Origin: Streptacidiphilus sp. P02-A3a
GTDB taxonomy: Bacteria; Actinomycetota; Actinomycetes; Streptomycetales; Streptomycetaceae
NCBI RefSeq assembly: GCF_014084105.1
Contig: NZ_CP048289.1
Coordinates: forward strand, 3,791,922-3,855,921
Length of the DNA: 64,000 nucleotides
Direction of reading: 5' to 3'
This document shows positions 18,650-27,428 of the stretch, piece by piece. The notes below the pieces were generated by a model. The model was not told the origin of the DNA and searched no databases. It saw only the letters and a program-made list of their open reading frames with translations. The position numbers and the translations under genes are program-made. How positions within the stretch are numbered: the first letter of the stretch is position 1; the number at the start of each line of letters is the position of its first letter.

Positions 18650-20016
18650 CGGACGCTCCCCAGGCTCGGTCCGGCGGCTGGGAGCTCCAGCGACCGGGGG
18701 CCGACCCAGCCGGTGTACAGCGCCAGCGCGCCCAGCAGCGCGGCGCAGCCGAGCGCCAGCGCCGCCCGGCCGGACTGCCCGGGCAGTGCCCCGCCGACCG
18801 CGCCGGCGGCGACCGGGCCGAGCGCGGCGGCGGCCCCGGTGGCGGCGGTGAGCACCGCGCTCGCCCGGGCCCGCAGTTCGCCGGGCACCACGTGGATGGC
18901 GCGGGACTGGAGTACCACGGTGGCGCTGGGGACCAGCAGGCACACGGCGGCGAGCGGCGCCGCGAAGGCGAGCGGTCGGCCGCCCAGCGCCATGGCCGCG
19001 CTCAGCGGCACCAGCAGCCAGGTCACCGCGAGCACGGTGCGGGTGCCGCCGATCCGGCGGGCGGCGGCGGGCGCGCCCAGCGCCCCGGCGATGCCCGCCG
19101 CGCCGCACCCGGCGAGCACCGCGCCGGTGACCGCGCCGCCGTAGCCGCCGCGTTCCAGCACGAACAGCGCGCCGTAGTACAGCGCCGCGAGCACCAGGTT
19201 GACCGCGGTGACCCAGACCAGCACCGTCCGCAGCAGCGGGGTGCCGCGTACCAGCCGGGCACCGGCGGTGGCCTCGGCCAGGGCCCGGGCGGTCCGGCCG
19301 CCGCGCGGGGCCCGGGCCGCGGGCCCGCGGCCCGGGGAGCCCGCGCGCAGGTCGTCGCGCATGGACCGGACGCACAGCGCGGTGATCGCGTACGATCCGG
19401 CGTCGGCGGCGAACGGCCAGGCCCGGGCCAGCTGGTAGAGCAGGCCGCCGAGGGCCGGGCCGAGTACCAGCGCGCCCTGTTCGCCCGCCTGGAGCCGGGC
19501 GGTCAGCGTCGGGTAGTCGGGCGGCGCGCAGAGCGCGGCGACGGTGCCGCCGAGCGCGGCCTGGTAACAGCAGGCGCCACAGCGCTCCACCAGCAGCAGG
19601 CCGAGCAGCACCGCCAGCGGCGGCCGCCCGGCGGCGACGGTGACGGCCACGGCCGTCATCGCGGCGGCGGACGCGGCGGCGGACCAGACCAGTACCGCCT
19701 TGCGCGCGCCCCGGTCGGCCGGGATCGCGGCCAGCGGGCCGAGCAGCAGTCCGGCTCCGGTGGCGGCCCCGGCGAGCGCGCCCACCACCGCGACCGGGTA
19801 GCCGAGGCCGAGCAGCAGCAGCGGTAGCACGACGCCGGAGGCCTGGCTGCCGAGGGCGTCCGAGGTGCTGGCCCACCAGAGCCGCCGCAGGTCGTGCGCC
19901 GCATTGGCCGGGGCGGTGACCGGGGCGTCGGCCGGGGCGGTGACCGGCGGCGCGGGTTGCGGGGCGGCCGGGGCAGCCAGGACGCCGTCGGCGTCGAATC
20001 CCGAATCAGTGCCCAC
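18646..20016 (-). CDS. MFS transporter, first gene of the putative RiPP operon
   Basis: A 456-residue membrane protein with about 12 hydrophobic segments starting near residue 50, and a 45-residue Ala/Pro-rich cytosolic N-terminus. It resembles the enterobactin-exporter-like (EntS/MFS_3) group: LLPLLLLGLGYPVAVVGAL and the loop ADRGARKAVL, a weak form of the MFS signature. A GGGGGGTGA ribosome binding site precedes the GTG at 20016. It is the first of seven leftward genes, and I infer that it exports the mature peptide. There is no ABC transporter in this operon. Confidence 0.85.
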   Translation of the reverse strand: MGTDSGFDADGVLAAPAAPQPAPPVTAPADAPVTAPANAAHDLRRLWWASTSDALGSQASGVVLPLLLLGLGYPVAVVGALAGAATGAGLLLGPLAAIPADRGARKAVLVWSAAASAAAMTAVAVTVAAGRPPLAVLLGLLLVERCGACCYQAALGGTVAALCAPPDYPTLTARLQAGEQGALVLGPALGGLLYQLARAWPFAADAGSYAITALCVRSMRDDLRAGSPGRGPAARAPRGGRTARALAEATAGARLVRGTPLLRTVLVWVTAVNLVLAALYYGALFVLERGGYGGAVTGAVLAGCGAAGIAGALGAPAAARRIGGTRTVLAVTWLLVPLSAAMALGGRPLAFAAPLAAVCLLVPSATVVLQSRAIHVVPGELRARASAVLTAATGAAAALGPVAAGAVGGALPGQSGRAALALGCAALLGALALYTGWVGPRSLELPAAGPSLGSVR

Positions 20017-20484
20017 GGAATCACCCCCCCGGCGTCGTGTCGGACGGCAGGGATATCCGGTGCCGTTCCAGGTGTTGCCTTGCTGCTTGCTGTGCGCAGA
20101 AGAAGCAGGTGCAGGACGTGTGCGGAATGGCGTCCGGAGAATAGCCAGACCGCGCCGGGCGGCGCAATGACTGCTTCCGGCGGATGGATGGAATCGCGCC
20201 GTGGGCCCCCGCCCCGGCCTCGGGCCGTCCGGTCCCGCCGCACGGTCCCGCGCCCCAGGAGGCGCGCCTCGCGTCGCCCTGGCTGTTTCCCCTGGTCAGG
20301 CGGCTGGGCAGATGGTTGGAAAATCCCACGGTCCGGCGTCCCGGGCCGACCGTGCCGCCGCCCGCGCCCGGCGGGAGGCTCGGTGGACCGGCCCGCGATT
20401 GGCCGGAAGCAGTTTGCCCACCGGGGAATACTTGGACCAGCGGGCATTTTTGTCCGTGAGGCTAATTCGCGGAATCGGCTCGCG
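20017..20484. other. Gene-free region upstream of the RiPP operon
   Basis: I see no supported gene. AT-richer patches at about 20090-20170 and 20400-20475 stand out and probably carry the leftward promoter of the RiPP operon, but I could not pick a convincing -35/-10 pair. A frame ending at 20021 contains a Cys cluster, but it has poor codon use and no good start. Confidence 0.5.
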
Positions 20485-20721
20485 TCAGCGTGCTGACTTC
20501 CGCCGCCCGGTCAGTGCGCGCAGCGCCACCCAGGGGTTCTTTCCGCGCTCGGCCCGGCGCCGGTTCCACTCGGCGTCCCGGCGGGCCCGCATGACCGCGG
20601 GCGGGTCGACCGAGTGCCCGCAGCGGGAGCAGCAGTACCCGCCGTCCGGGCCGTCGACCACCCGGTCGCCGCACGCCTGGCAGGCCGAGATGACCTGCCC
20701 GGCCTCGCTGTCCGCCGCCAT
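20485..20721 (-). CDS. Small zinc-ribbon protein
   Basis: A 78-residue protein with two Cys pairs, CQACGDR and YCCSRCG, spaced as in a zinc ribbon (about residues 14-34). A basic C-terminal half follows (RRRAERGKNPWVALRALTGRRKSAR). The function is unknown; such proteins often bind nucleic acid or act as small adaptors. It is an orphan between the RiPP promoter region and a small membrane protein on the same strand. Codon use is normal for the genome, which supports a real gene. Confidence 0.65.
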   Translation of the reverse strand: MAADSEAGQVISACQACGDRVVDGPDGGYCCSRCGHSVDPPAVMRARRDAEWNRRRAERGKNPWVALRALTGRRKSAR

Positions 20722-20821
20722 CCGCGCTACCCGTCCCGTCCGGCCGCCGCGGCCGCGGTCCGAGCCTACGGGGTCGCGGGCGGCGGCCGCCGGGGGCGCG
20801 CCGAGCCTGGTCGGGCGGGTG

Positions 20822-21166
20822 TCAGCGGCCCCAGCGCCGCTGCTCGGCCATGCGGCGGTGGATCACGACGAGGTCGACGACGGCGACCACCGCGCAGACC
20901 GCGCAGACGATCGCCACGCCGAGGTTGACCGGCCGGTCCTCGCCCGGCCCGGTGGCGGCCAGCAGCGCGAAGGCCACCGCGCCCAGCGCCATCAGCGGCG
21001 CGAAGACGGCCGCCAGCAGCCGTCGGGCGGGCAGGTCGCTGCGGGCCCACCGCGGTTCGGAGCCGTCGTGGCGCCAGCGTCGGGCGGCTGCCCTGCTCCG
21101 CCGGTCGGCCGCCCGCGCCCGCAGGCTCTCTCGGATGGGGTGTCGCGCCCCGTGCGGATACGACAT
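20822..21166 (-). CDS. Small membrane protein with two transmembrane helices
   Basis: A 114-residue protein with a strongly basic cytosolic N-terminus (many Arg in residues 8-45). Two hydrophobic helices follow (about 49-70 and 80-102), then a short basic tail. It has some resemblance to the small actinomycete membrane protein families annotated only as DUFs. The start at 21166 is preceded by a GAAAGGGGCG site. Nothing in sequence or neighbours gives a function. Confidence 0.6.
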   Translation of the reverse strand: MSYPHGARHPIRESLRARAADRRSRAAARRWRHDGSEPRWARSDLPARRLLAAVFAPLMALGAVAFALLAATGPGEDRPVNLGVAIVCAVCAVVAVVDLVVIHRRMAEQRRWGR

Positions 21167-21225
21167 GGGTCGCCCCTTTCCAGCGGCATCCACCCTCCAG
21201 CATGGACCCGTGCGGGGGCGGCGGC

Positions 21226-21804
21226 TCAGCCCGCCTGCCACTCCTCGGCCAGCAGCGACCAGATCTCCTTGTCGTGCCGGACGCCGTTGTGCGGGTAGTA
21301 CTTGCGCAGCACCCCGTCCCTGGTCATGCCCACCCGCTGGGCGACCGCGCGGCTGCGGGCGTTCAGGGTGGAGCTCCACCACTCGATCCGGGACAGCCCG
21401 CGCGCGTTGAAGCCCCACTCCAGCAGGACCCGGACGGCGGCGGTGACCAGGCCGTGGCCCTCGCCGTCCGGCTCGGTCCAGACGCCGATCTCGCCCACGC
21501 CGGAATCGGCGCTGTAGCTGACGAACATGGCGCCGCCGACCAGGCGGCCCTGCCGCCAGATGCCGACGATCCGGCCGCCGTCCTTGGCCTGCAGGTCGGC
21601 GTAGCGCTGGAGGGTGGCCCGGGCCGACTCCAGGTCGGTGGAGCGCCGGGCGAACGGGACCCACGGGTCCACATGGGCCCGGGCGCGGTCCATGTGGGCC
21701 AGGAACTCGGCGGCCTGCCAGGGTTCCAGCGGGCGCAGTTCGGCGTCGTCGGCGAGCGGGATCGCGTACAAGGGGGCTCCGTTCGGGCGGGGTCCAAGGT
21801 ACAT
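21226..21804 (-). CDS. GNAT acetyltransferase, RimJ/RimL type
   Basis: A 192-residue acetyltransferase. The acetyl-CoA site is in the region EIGVWTEPDGEGHGLVTAAVRVLLEW (about residues 107-132), and the following SRIEWWSSTLNARSRAVAQRVGM is the conserved RimL-type segment. These enzymes acetylate N-terminal amines or small molecules. Its start lies inside a 26-bp inverted repeat shared with the divergent TetR gene 29 bp away, so TetR control is likely. Confidence 0.87.
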   Translation of the reverse strand: MYLGPRPNGAPLYAIPLADDAELRPLEPWQAAEFLAHMDRARAHVDPWVPFARRSTDLESARATLQRYADLQAKDGGRIVGIWRQGRLVGGAMFVSYSADSGVGEIGVWTEPDGEGHGLVTAAVRVLLEWGFNARGLSRIEWWSSTLNARSRAVAQRVGMTRDGVLRKYYPHNGVRHDKEIWSLLAEEWQAG

Positions 21805-21824
21805 AGCAAGTGTTTGGTATGTAC
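21799..21824. promoter_or_regulatory. Inverted repeat between GNAT and TetR genes, probable TetR operator
   Basis: GTACATA (21799-21805) and TATGTAC (21818-21824) are perfect arms around a 12-bp AT-rich spacer. It covers the start of the acetyltransferase gene and ends 9 bp before the TetR start. One repressor dimer here would silence both genes. Confidence 0.6.
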
Positions 21825-21833
21825 GATAGCGCC

Positions 21834-22436
21834 ATGCCGCCCGCCCGTGGAGACCACGAAGCCCGCCGTCGCGACGTCTCCGAGGCGGTGTGGGGCGTCC
21901 TCGCCGACAGCGGCTTCGGCGGGCTCACGCTGCGCGCCGTCGCGGCCCGGATGGGCGCCAGCACCGGCCTGCTGACCCACTACTTCCCCAGCAAGCAGGC
22001 GCTGGTGGCGCACGCGCTGGAGATCCTGGACCAGCGGCGCGAGCGCAGCCGGATCCCGGACGACGCCGACCGCCCGCCGGGCCTCGCCGAACTGCGCCGG
22101 GTGCTGCTGGAGATCCTCCCGCTGACCCCCGACTCGGCCGCGGAGAACCGGGTCTGGGTCAGCTCCTGGGACGTCTCGCTGGCCGACCCCGACCTGGCCC
22201 TGGCCCAGGCCGAGCGCTACCGGCGCTCCCGGGCCCGGCTGCGCGACCACGCGGCGGTGGCCCGCGCCGCCGGCGAACTGCCGCGCTCGGCCGACCCGGA
22301 GCTACTGGCCGCCGCCGCCATGGCCTTCGTCCACGGACTGGTGGTGCAGGCCCTGTTCGACCCGGCCGCGTTCCCGCCGGAACGGCAGACGGCGCTGCTC
22401 GACGACTTCCTGGGGTCGCTGCGGGCGCGGGGATGA
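21834..22436 (+). CDS. TetR-family transcriptional regulator
   Basis: A 200-residue TetR protein. The N-terminal helix-turn-helix is GGLTLRAVAARMGASTGLLTHYF (about residues 26-48). The C-terminal ligand domain resembles the BetI/TetR_C_6 type (SAENRVWVSSWDVSLADPDLA). The ATG at 21834 lies just after the inverted repeat; an earlier in-frame ATG (21810 or 21822) would sit inside that repeat. It is divergent from the acetyltransferase and likely autoregulated. Confidence 0.87.
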   Translation: MPPARGDHEARRRDVSEAVWGVLADSGFGGLTLRAVAARMGASTGLLTHYFPSKQALVAHALEILDQRRERSRIPDDADRPPGLAELRRVLLEILPLTPDSAAENRVWVSSWDVSLADPDLALAQAERYRRSRARLRDHAAVARAAGELPRSADPELLAAAAMAFVHGLVVQALFDPAAFPPERQTALLDDFLGSLRARG

Positions 22437-22455
22437 GCGGCGGTCGGCCGGGCCG

Positions 22456-23430
22456 TCAGCCGCGCCCCGGCCGGTCCGCCGCGCCCGAGCGCTTGACCGT
22501 GCGTATGATCGGCGCGGTCTCGATCCCCCGGATCCCGGGCAGGCCGCCGACCCGGTTCGCGATGTACTCGTACAGCGCGTAGACGTCCGGGCACAGGACC
22601 GAGGCGAGCAGGTTGCTGGGACCGGTGGTGGCGGCGGCGAAGGAGATCTCCGGGTGCCGGGCCAGCGCCTCCCCGGCGGCGGCCAGCTGCCCGGGTTCGA
22701 CCGAGATCCACAGCAGCGACGGGCTGGCGTAGCCGAGCAGCCGGTCGTCCACGTCGATGTCGAAGTACAGCGCGCCGCTCGCCCGCAGGTGCGCGATCCG
22801 GCGGCGGACCGTCGCCTCGTGCCAGCCGGTGGCCTCGGCCAGCGCCGCGTGGGTCGCCCGGCCGTCGCGGGCCAGCCCCGCCAGCAGCGCACGGTCGCCC
22901 TGGTCCAGCTCGACCGGTCCGGACCGGTCCGCCGCGGTGACCGGTGGCGGCGCCAGCAGCGCGGCCTGCTCGTCGGTCAGCGCGCAGGTGACGCCATGCC
23001 AACTGGTCGGGCCGCCCCGGAAGGTGTGCATCACGCAGTAGGCGCTGATGGCGGTCACCGGACGGGTGGCCGGGAGCTTCTTCAACAGCAGCGCGTCGCG
23101 GTCCCGTTCACCCTCGGCCTGGACGTTGCAGATGACCTCGGTACCGCCCGAGGCCAGTCGGATCCAATGGGTGTCGTCGCGCTTCGCCAGCGCCTCGGCG
23201 ACGCTGCCGGAGGTCCCCGGCGCGCACTGCAGCCGCAGCACCCAGACCACATGCCCGAGCCGCCCCGGGTCGAGGCGGCCGTGCACCCGCAGCGCGCCCT
23301 CCTGGCTCAGCCGCCGGTAGCGGCGGGCGACGGTCTGGTCGGAGACCCCGAGCACCTCGGCGATCCGGCTGAACGCGGCCCGGCCGTCGACGTACAGGGC
23401 ATGGATGAGCTGGCGGTCGACTGGATCCAT
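22456..23430 (-). CDS. Lrp/AsnC-family regulator with two AsnC modules
   Basis: A 324-residue double-module regulator. The first HTH is at residues about 3-50 (VDRQLIHALYVDGRAAFSRIAEVLGVS) with a ligand domain after it. The second HTH is near residues 172-215 (LAGLARDGRATHAALAEATGW) with a second AsnC ligand domain to about 310. Duplicated Lrp proteins of this kind are common in actinomycetes. It is divergent from an NADP-dependent oxidoreductase (150 bp between starts), which carries a 17-bp tandem repeat before its start. The effector is probably an amino acid or related molecule. Confidence 0.85.
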   Translation of the reverse strand: MDPVDRQLIHALYVDGRAAFSRIAEVLGVSDQTVARRYRRLSQEGALRVHGRLDPGRLGHVVWVLRLQCAPGTSGSVAEALAKRDDTHWIRLASGGTEVICNVQAEGERDRDALLLKKLPATRPVTAISAYCVMHTFRGGPTSWHGVTCALTDEQAALLAPPPVTAADRSGPVELDQGDRALLAGLARDGRATHAALAEATGWHEATVRRRIAHLRASGALYFDIDVDDRLLGYASPSLLWISVEPGQLAAAGEALARHPEISFAAATTGPSNLLASVLCPDVYALYEYIANRVGGLPGIRGIETAPIIRTVKRSGAADRPGRG

Positions 23431-23534
23431 GACTCGACACCCTACCGATGTCGGAAACCGGCGCGAATCAGCCGCTACCTGGAAGGGGTGGACGTCCCCG
23501 GGTGATCGTGGACCAGGGCCGACGACCAGCCCGA

Positions 23535-23568
23535 GACGATCCACCCGACGTGACGATCCACCCGACGT
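23535..23568. repeat. Two tandem 17-bp repeats before the oxidoreductase gene
   Basis: GACGATCCACCCGACGT occurs twice without a gap, ending just before the GAGGAG ribosome binding site of the downstream gene. The length is close to one and a half DNA turns, as seen in Lrp-type arrays. It could be an operator or a recent duplication. Confidence 0.7.
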
Positions 23569-23580
23569 GAGGAGCACACC

Positions 23581-24615
23581 ATGTCCGACCTGCCTCCGAC
23601 CTGCCGCGAGGTGCGGCTCGCCGCCCGGCCCGACGGCCTGCCCGGACCGGAGCACTTCACGCTGGTGCGGACCCCGCTGCCGGTGCCCGGCGCCGGTCAG
23701 GTACTGGTCCGCAACCGCTTCTTCCGGGTCTCGGCCTCGCTGCGGATGATGATCAGCGAGGGCGCCGAGCAGGTCGAGGGGGTGCCCTTCCCGGCGCTGC
23801 GCCCGGGCGACCCGCTGGCCGAGGAGGCCGTGGGCGAGGTGGTCTCGGCCCCGGCCGGGAGCGGGCTGCACCCCGGCGACCTGGTCTCGCACCACCTCGG
23901 CTGGCGCGAGTACGCGGTGCTCGCCCCCGCCGCCTGCACCCGCCTCGACCAGGCGCTGCCGGACCCGGTGGCGCACCTGGGGCACGGCTGGACCGCCTAC
24001 GCGGCGCTGACCCGGGGCGTCGAGCTGCGGCCCGGCGACACCGTGTTCGTCTCGGCCGGGGGCAGCGCCATCGGCTCGATGGCGGGGCAGATCGCCCGGC
24101 TGCTCGGCGCGGGCCGGGTGATCGGCAGCACCGGATCGCGGAGCAAGGCCGAGCGCCTGGTCGGCGAGCTGGGCTACGACGCGGCCGTGGTCCGGGACGC
24201 GGACCAGCCGCTCGCCGAACAGCTGGCGGCGGCCGCCCCCGACGGCATCGACGTCTTCCTGGACAACGTCGGCGGCGAGCAGCTGCGGGCCGCGGTCGGC
24301 GCGGCCCGCCAGGGGGCCAGGTTCGTCCTGGTCGGCGCCCTGTCCGGGCAGCTCGCGGCGCACGGCGCGGGCCGGACCGCCCCGGTGGAGCTGGACTCCT
24401 TCCCACTGCTGCTGAAGAAGATCACCATGCGCGGCTACAGCGCCGACGACAACCCCGAGGCGCGGGCGGAGTGGACCGAGCGCTTCGGCGGCTGGCTGCG
24501 CTCCGGCGGGATCAGCTTCCCGCACGTCCGGATCAGCGGCCTCGACCAGGCGCCGAACGCCCTGCTCGACGTCATCGCCGGACGCCATCTGGGCACGGTC
24601 GTGGTCGAGTTGTAG
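23581..24615 (+). CDS. NADP-dependent medium-chain oxidoreductase
   Basis: A 344-residue zinc-independent MDR enzyme of the alkenal/leukotriene B4 reductase type. The cofactor motif is VFVSAGGSAIGSMAGQIARLLGA (about residues 155-177), and the later GIDVFLDNVGG is typical of this family. The start ATG at 23581 has a GAGGAG site at 23569-23574. Divergent from the Lrp regulator, it is the likely target. It is predicted to reduce a C=C bond next to a carbonyl. Confidence 0.87.
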   Translation: MSDLPPTCREVRLAARPDGLPGPEHFTLVRTPLPVPGAGQVLVRNRFFRVSASLRMMISEGAEQVEGVPFPALRPGDPLAEEAVGEVVSAPAGSGLHPGDLVSHHLGWREYAVLAPAACTRLDQALPDPVAHLGHGWTAYAALTRGVELRPGDTVFVSAGGSAIGSMAGQIARLLGAGRVIGSTGSRSKAERLVGELGYDAAVVRDADQPLAEQLAAAAPDGIDVFLDNVGGEQLRAAVGAARQGARFVLVGALSGQLAAHGAGRTAPVELDSFPLLLKKITMRGYSADDNPEARAEWTERFGGWLRSGGISFPHVRISGLDQAPNALLDVIAGRHLGTVVVEL

Positions 24616-24689
24616 CCGGTCAGGGCCCACCGCGATGCGGTCGGGCCCGGCCCCCGACGGCGAGCGCTGGGCTCGGGGATACTGGGGGC

Positions 24690-25436
24690 ATGTACCAGGA
24701 ACGTGCCGCGCTGCTGATCCCCAGGGGGAAGGTGTGGACGCGGCAGTCCGAGTCCGAGGCGGCGGCCCGGGTACTGCCCGACGGCTGCATGGACCTGATC
24801 TGGCACGACGGCGACCTGCTGGTCGCCGGGCCGGACACGGCGGCGGTGCTGGTGCCCGGTCGGCCGGGCGAGCGCTACCAGGGGCTGCGCTTCGCGCCGG
24901 GGGTCGGCGGGGCGGTGCTGGGCGTCCCGGCGCACGAGTTGCGCGACCGCCGGGTGCCGCTGGCGGCGCTGTGGCCGCAGCGGGAGGTCCGGGTGCTGGC
25001 GGAGCGGGTGTCGCTGGCGGCGGACCGGGGGGCGGCGCTGGAGCGGCTGATCGTGGCCCGAGTGGACCGGGCGGACCCGCCGGACCCGGTGCGCGACGCC
25101 GTCGTGTCCGGGCTGCGGCACGGCCGGCGGGTCCCCGAGCTGGCCCGGCTGACGTACCTGAGTGAACGTCAGCTGCGGCGTCGCTGCCTGGAGTTGTTCG
25201 GCTACGGGCCGAAGACCCTGGACCGGGTGCTGCGGTTGCAGCGGGCCCTCGCCCCGGCCCGCCGAGGCGTCCCGCCGGCCGACGTCGCGGCCCGGGCCGG
25301 GTACGCCGACCAGGCGCATCTGGCCCGTGAGGTAAGGGCGTTGGCCGGAATCCCGCTGACCGAACTGCTGGCCTGCCCACCAGGTAGCGGCGCAGCGCCC
25401 GGAAGTCCTCCCAGTACTGCCGCAGCGCGATGCTGA
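24690..25436 (+). CDS. AraC-family transcriptional regulator
   Basis: A 248-residue regulator. The N-terminal domain (about residues 1-120, LPDGCMDLIWHDGDLLVAGP) is the DUF6597-like sensor seen in many actinobacterial AraC proteins. The C-terminal DNA-binding part has two helix-turn-helices (VPELARLTYLSERQLRRRC and PADVAARAGYADQAHLAREV). No obvious target is divergent; the oxidoreductase lies upstream on the same strand. The last 20 residues are low-complexity and may come from loss of the original stop. Confidence 0.84.
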   Translation: MYQERAALLIPRGKVWTRQSESEAAARVLPDGCMDLIWHDGDLLVAGPDTAAVLVPGRPGERYQGLRFAPGVGGAVLGVPAHELRDRRVPLAALWPQREVRVLAERVSLAADRGAALERLIVARVDRADPPDPVRDAVVSGLRHGRRVPELARLTYLSERQLRRRCLELFGYGPKTLDRVLRLQRALAPARRGVPPADVAARAGYADQAHLAREVRALAGIPLTELLACPPGSGAAPGSPPSTAAARC

Positions 25437-25475
25437 CCTCACCCCGACCGGCCGGGCAAAGGGATTTCGCCGGGT

Positions 25476-25509
25476 GCCCCGTGGCCGGAGGACGGTCCGG
25501 TCACGGGGC
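25476..25509. terminator. Hairpin between convergent AraC and beta-helix genes
   Basis: GCCCCGTG (25476-25483) pairs with CACGGGGC (25502-25509), and CCGG/CCGG pairing inside extends the stem. It lies between two convergent stops and can serve both. Confidence 0.55.
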
Positions 25510-25531
25510 GGCTCGGTGGGGGCGGGGGCGG

Positions 25532-27358
25532 CTAGCCGGCCACGCCGTTCGAGTAGCCGGTGAGGTTGTAGGTGCCGAAGCCGTTCTGCACCGGTCCGCC
25601 GCTGTTGTTGATGCAGTGCAGGATGCCGCCGCCGCCCGCGCCGTTCAGGCAGACGATCATCAGGTCGGTGAAGACGACGCCGGGGGTGTCCGGCACCTCG
25701 TACGCGCGGTCGGTGTAGATGTTGGCCTGCAGGTCGAAGTAGCAGTAGCTGCCGAGACCCCAGGCCTGGTGGTCGGTGACCGAGTCGGCCACCTTGTAGG
25801 CCGCGTAGCCGTTGGTGGTGCCGTGCACCCAGGCGGACTGGGTGGGGACGTCGTAGGGGTGCTCGTTCTGGAAGAAGTAGGTGCGGCCGTGGTTGCCGCG
25901 CCACAGCACCTCGTACTTCTGATAGTGCTCGACGGCCAGGCCGTAGGCGGTCACCCGGTCGCCGTTCACCAGGAAGCCGGTGTCGGCCGGGTTGACCGAC
26001 CAGCCGACGGTTCCGTCCAGGCCGTGGTCGGCGCGCCACAGCCAGAAGTTGTCGCAGATGACGTCGTTGCTGTCGAGCTGGACGCTGACGGTCGCGCTAC
26101 CGGCGACGGCGCCGCCGATCCGGGCGTACACGTCGAACAGCACGGTCGGGTCGGCGGCGTGGTTGCGGCGGCTCGGTCCCTCGCCGACGCGCAGCAGTAC
26201 CGGCGAGTCGGCGGAGGCGGCCTCCAGCAGCACCCCGGCCACGGAGACGCCGCCGATGTCGGCGACCTCGATCAGCGAGTTGCCGTGCGTGGCCTGGAGG
26301 GTGGCCAGGCCGAGGCCGAGCAGCACGGTGCCGGGGCGGGTGACCCGGATCGGTGCGGACAGCGGGTAGACGCCGGGGGTGAGCAGCAGGTGCTGGCCCC
26401 GGGCCAGGGCCTCGTTGATGCTCGCGGCGGAGTCGCCGGGCTGGGCCACGTGGAAGCGGGACAGCGGCAGGCTGTGCCCGGCGGCGGAGCCGGAGGCCCA
26501 GCTGGTGCCGGTGGAGTTCCGGTGCAGGGCGGGGACGAAGACGTGGTACGAGCCGTCCTTGGCGATGGTCAGGAAGGGCTTCTCGCGGACGGTCGGGGTC
26601 TTGTCCACCACGGTGTACGGCGGGCTGGGGAAGCTCTGGGCGGGCGCGCCCTCGACGCCGACGAAGACCATGTTCCAGTTGGAGCCGGTCCAGCTGCCGA
26701 AGCTGTCGTTGCGCGACAGCCACTGCTGCTGCGAACCCGACTGCACCTGGCCGTCCACCACGCTGTCGGCCAGGAAGCCGCCGCTGGACCACTGGTTGCC
26801 GGGCGGGCTCGGCCACAGCGAGAGGTCGCCCTTGACGTGGGTGCGGCGCATCGGCCCGGCCTGGGCCACCGCCCAGCGCTCCAGGCCGTCCGGCGGGACG
26901 ATGCACAGGTTCTCGGCGGCCCGCCAGAAGTTCTGGGTGCCGTTGCCCTGCAGCCACTGGGCGTCGACGGTGACATGGCCGTTGATCACGACATCGTCGG
27001 GGGAGGCGCCGAGGCCCAGGACATGGGTGTAGAAGCCGACGTTGACGTCGACGTTGTACGTCCCGGGCTTGAAGGCCAGTGCGTAGCGCTGGGTGCCGAA
27101 CTGGTTCGACTGCTGGGTGGTGAACACGGCGTCGACCTGGGCCTGGATCGCGGCGTCGCCCATCGACGGGTCGAAGACCAGCACGTTGGCGCCGAGGCCG
27201 GGAGTGCGGCCGGGGCCGTGGCCGTGACCGGCGGCGGACGCGGCGCCGGCGGGCTCGGCGGCGAAGGCGGAGCCGCCGGTGAGGGCCCCGGCCAGGGGCA
27301 GGGCGGCCAGCGCGGCGGTGCCGCGCAGCAGGCTGCGGCGGTTGGGGGTGAGTGACAT
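25532..27358 (-). CDS. Tat-secreted right-handed beta-helix protein, GH55/pectate-lyase-like
   Basis: A 608-residue exported protein. The N-terminus has a twin-arginine signal (RRSLLRGTAALAALPLAGAL, about residues 7-26), followed by Ala/Gly-rich linker. The rest is rich in the short beta-strand/turn pattern of parallel beta-helices (VLLGLGLATLQATHGNSLIE, GGVSVAGVLLE). A conserved late segment includes FFQNEHPYDVPTQSAWVHG and CYFDLQANIYTDRAYEVP. It probably acts outside the cell on polysaccharide, most like GH55 beta-1,3-glucanases, but I cannot identify catalytic residues with certainty. A LacI-type palindrome lies 57 bp upstream of the start. Confidence 0.72.
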   Translation of the reverse strand: MSLTPNRRSLLRGTAALAALPLAGALTGGSAFAAEPAGAASAAGHGHGPGRTPGLGANVLVFDPSMGDAAIQAQVDAVFTTQQSNQFGTQRYALAFKPGTYNVDVNVGFYTHVLGLGASPDDVVINGHVTVDAQWLQGNGTQNFWRAAENLCIVPPDGLERWAVAQAGPMRRTHVKGDLSLWPSPPGNQWSSGGFLADSVVDGQVQSGSQQQWLSRNDSFGSWTGSNWNMVFVGVEGAPAQSFPSPPYTVVDKTPTVREKPFLTIAKDGSYHVFVPALHRNSTGTSWASGSAAGHSLPLSRFHVAQPGDSAASINEALARGQHLLLTPGVYPLSAPIRVTRPGTVLLGLGLATLQATHGNSLIEVADIGGVSVAGVLLEAASADSPVLLRVGEGPSRRNHAADPTVLFDVYARIGGAVAGSATVSVQLDSNDVICDNFWLWRADHGLDGTVGWSVNPADTGFLVNGDRVTAYGLAVEHYQKYEVLWRGNHGRTYFFQNEHPYDVPTQSAWVHGTTNGYAAYKVADSVTDHQAWGLGSYCYFDLQANIYTDRAYEVPDTPGVVFTDLMIVCLNGAGGGGILHCINNSGGPVQNGFGTYNLTGYSNGVAG

Positions 27359-27414
27359 GGCGCTCCCTGGAAAAGGTGGATGGGGAGGGCGGTGCGGTAG
27401 TCGGGGAGGCGCCT

Positions 27415-27428
27415 AGAGAGCGCTCTCT
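27415..27428. promoter_or_regulatory. LacI-type palindrome upstream of the beta-helix gene
   Basis: AGAGAGCGCTCTCT is a perfect 14-bp palindrome with a GAGCGCTC core. The core is shared with the CebR boxes at 52925, 53058, 54235 and 54368, but the flanks differ. A LacI-family sugar repressor is the likely binder; no such regulator is adjacent. Confidence 0.6.

Noticed and set aside
20021-20329. A minus-strand frame upstream of the MFS gene whose end contains a Cys cluster (SCTCFFCAQQ), considered as a second RiPP precursor
   Set aside because: Third-position GC is lower than in real genes here, there is no good ribosome binding site, and the part before the Cys cluster is low-complexity. The 39-residue peptide at 16613 is far better supported.
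22456-25380. A 974-codon minus-strand frame reaching across the oxidoreductase gene
   Set aside because: Only its last 324 codons (from 23430) are the Lrp regulator. The upstream part is a shadow of the plus-strand oxidoreductase and AraC genes.
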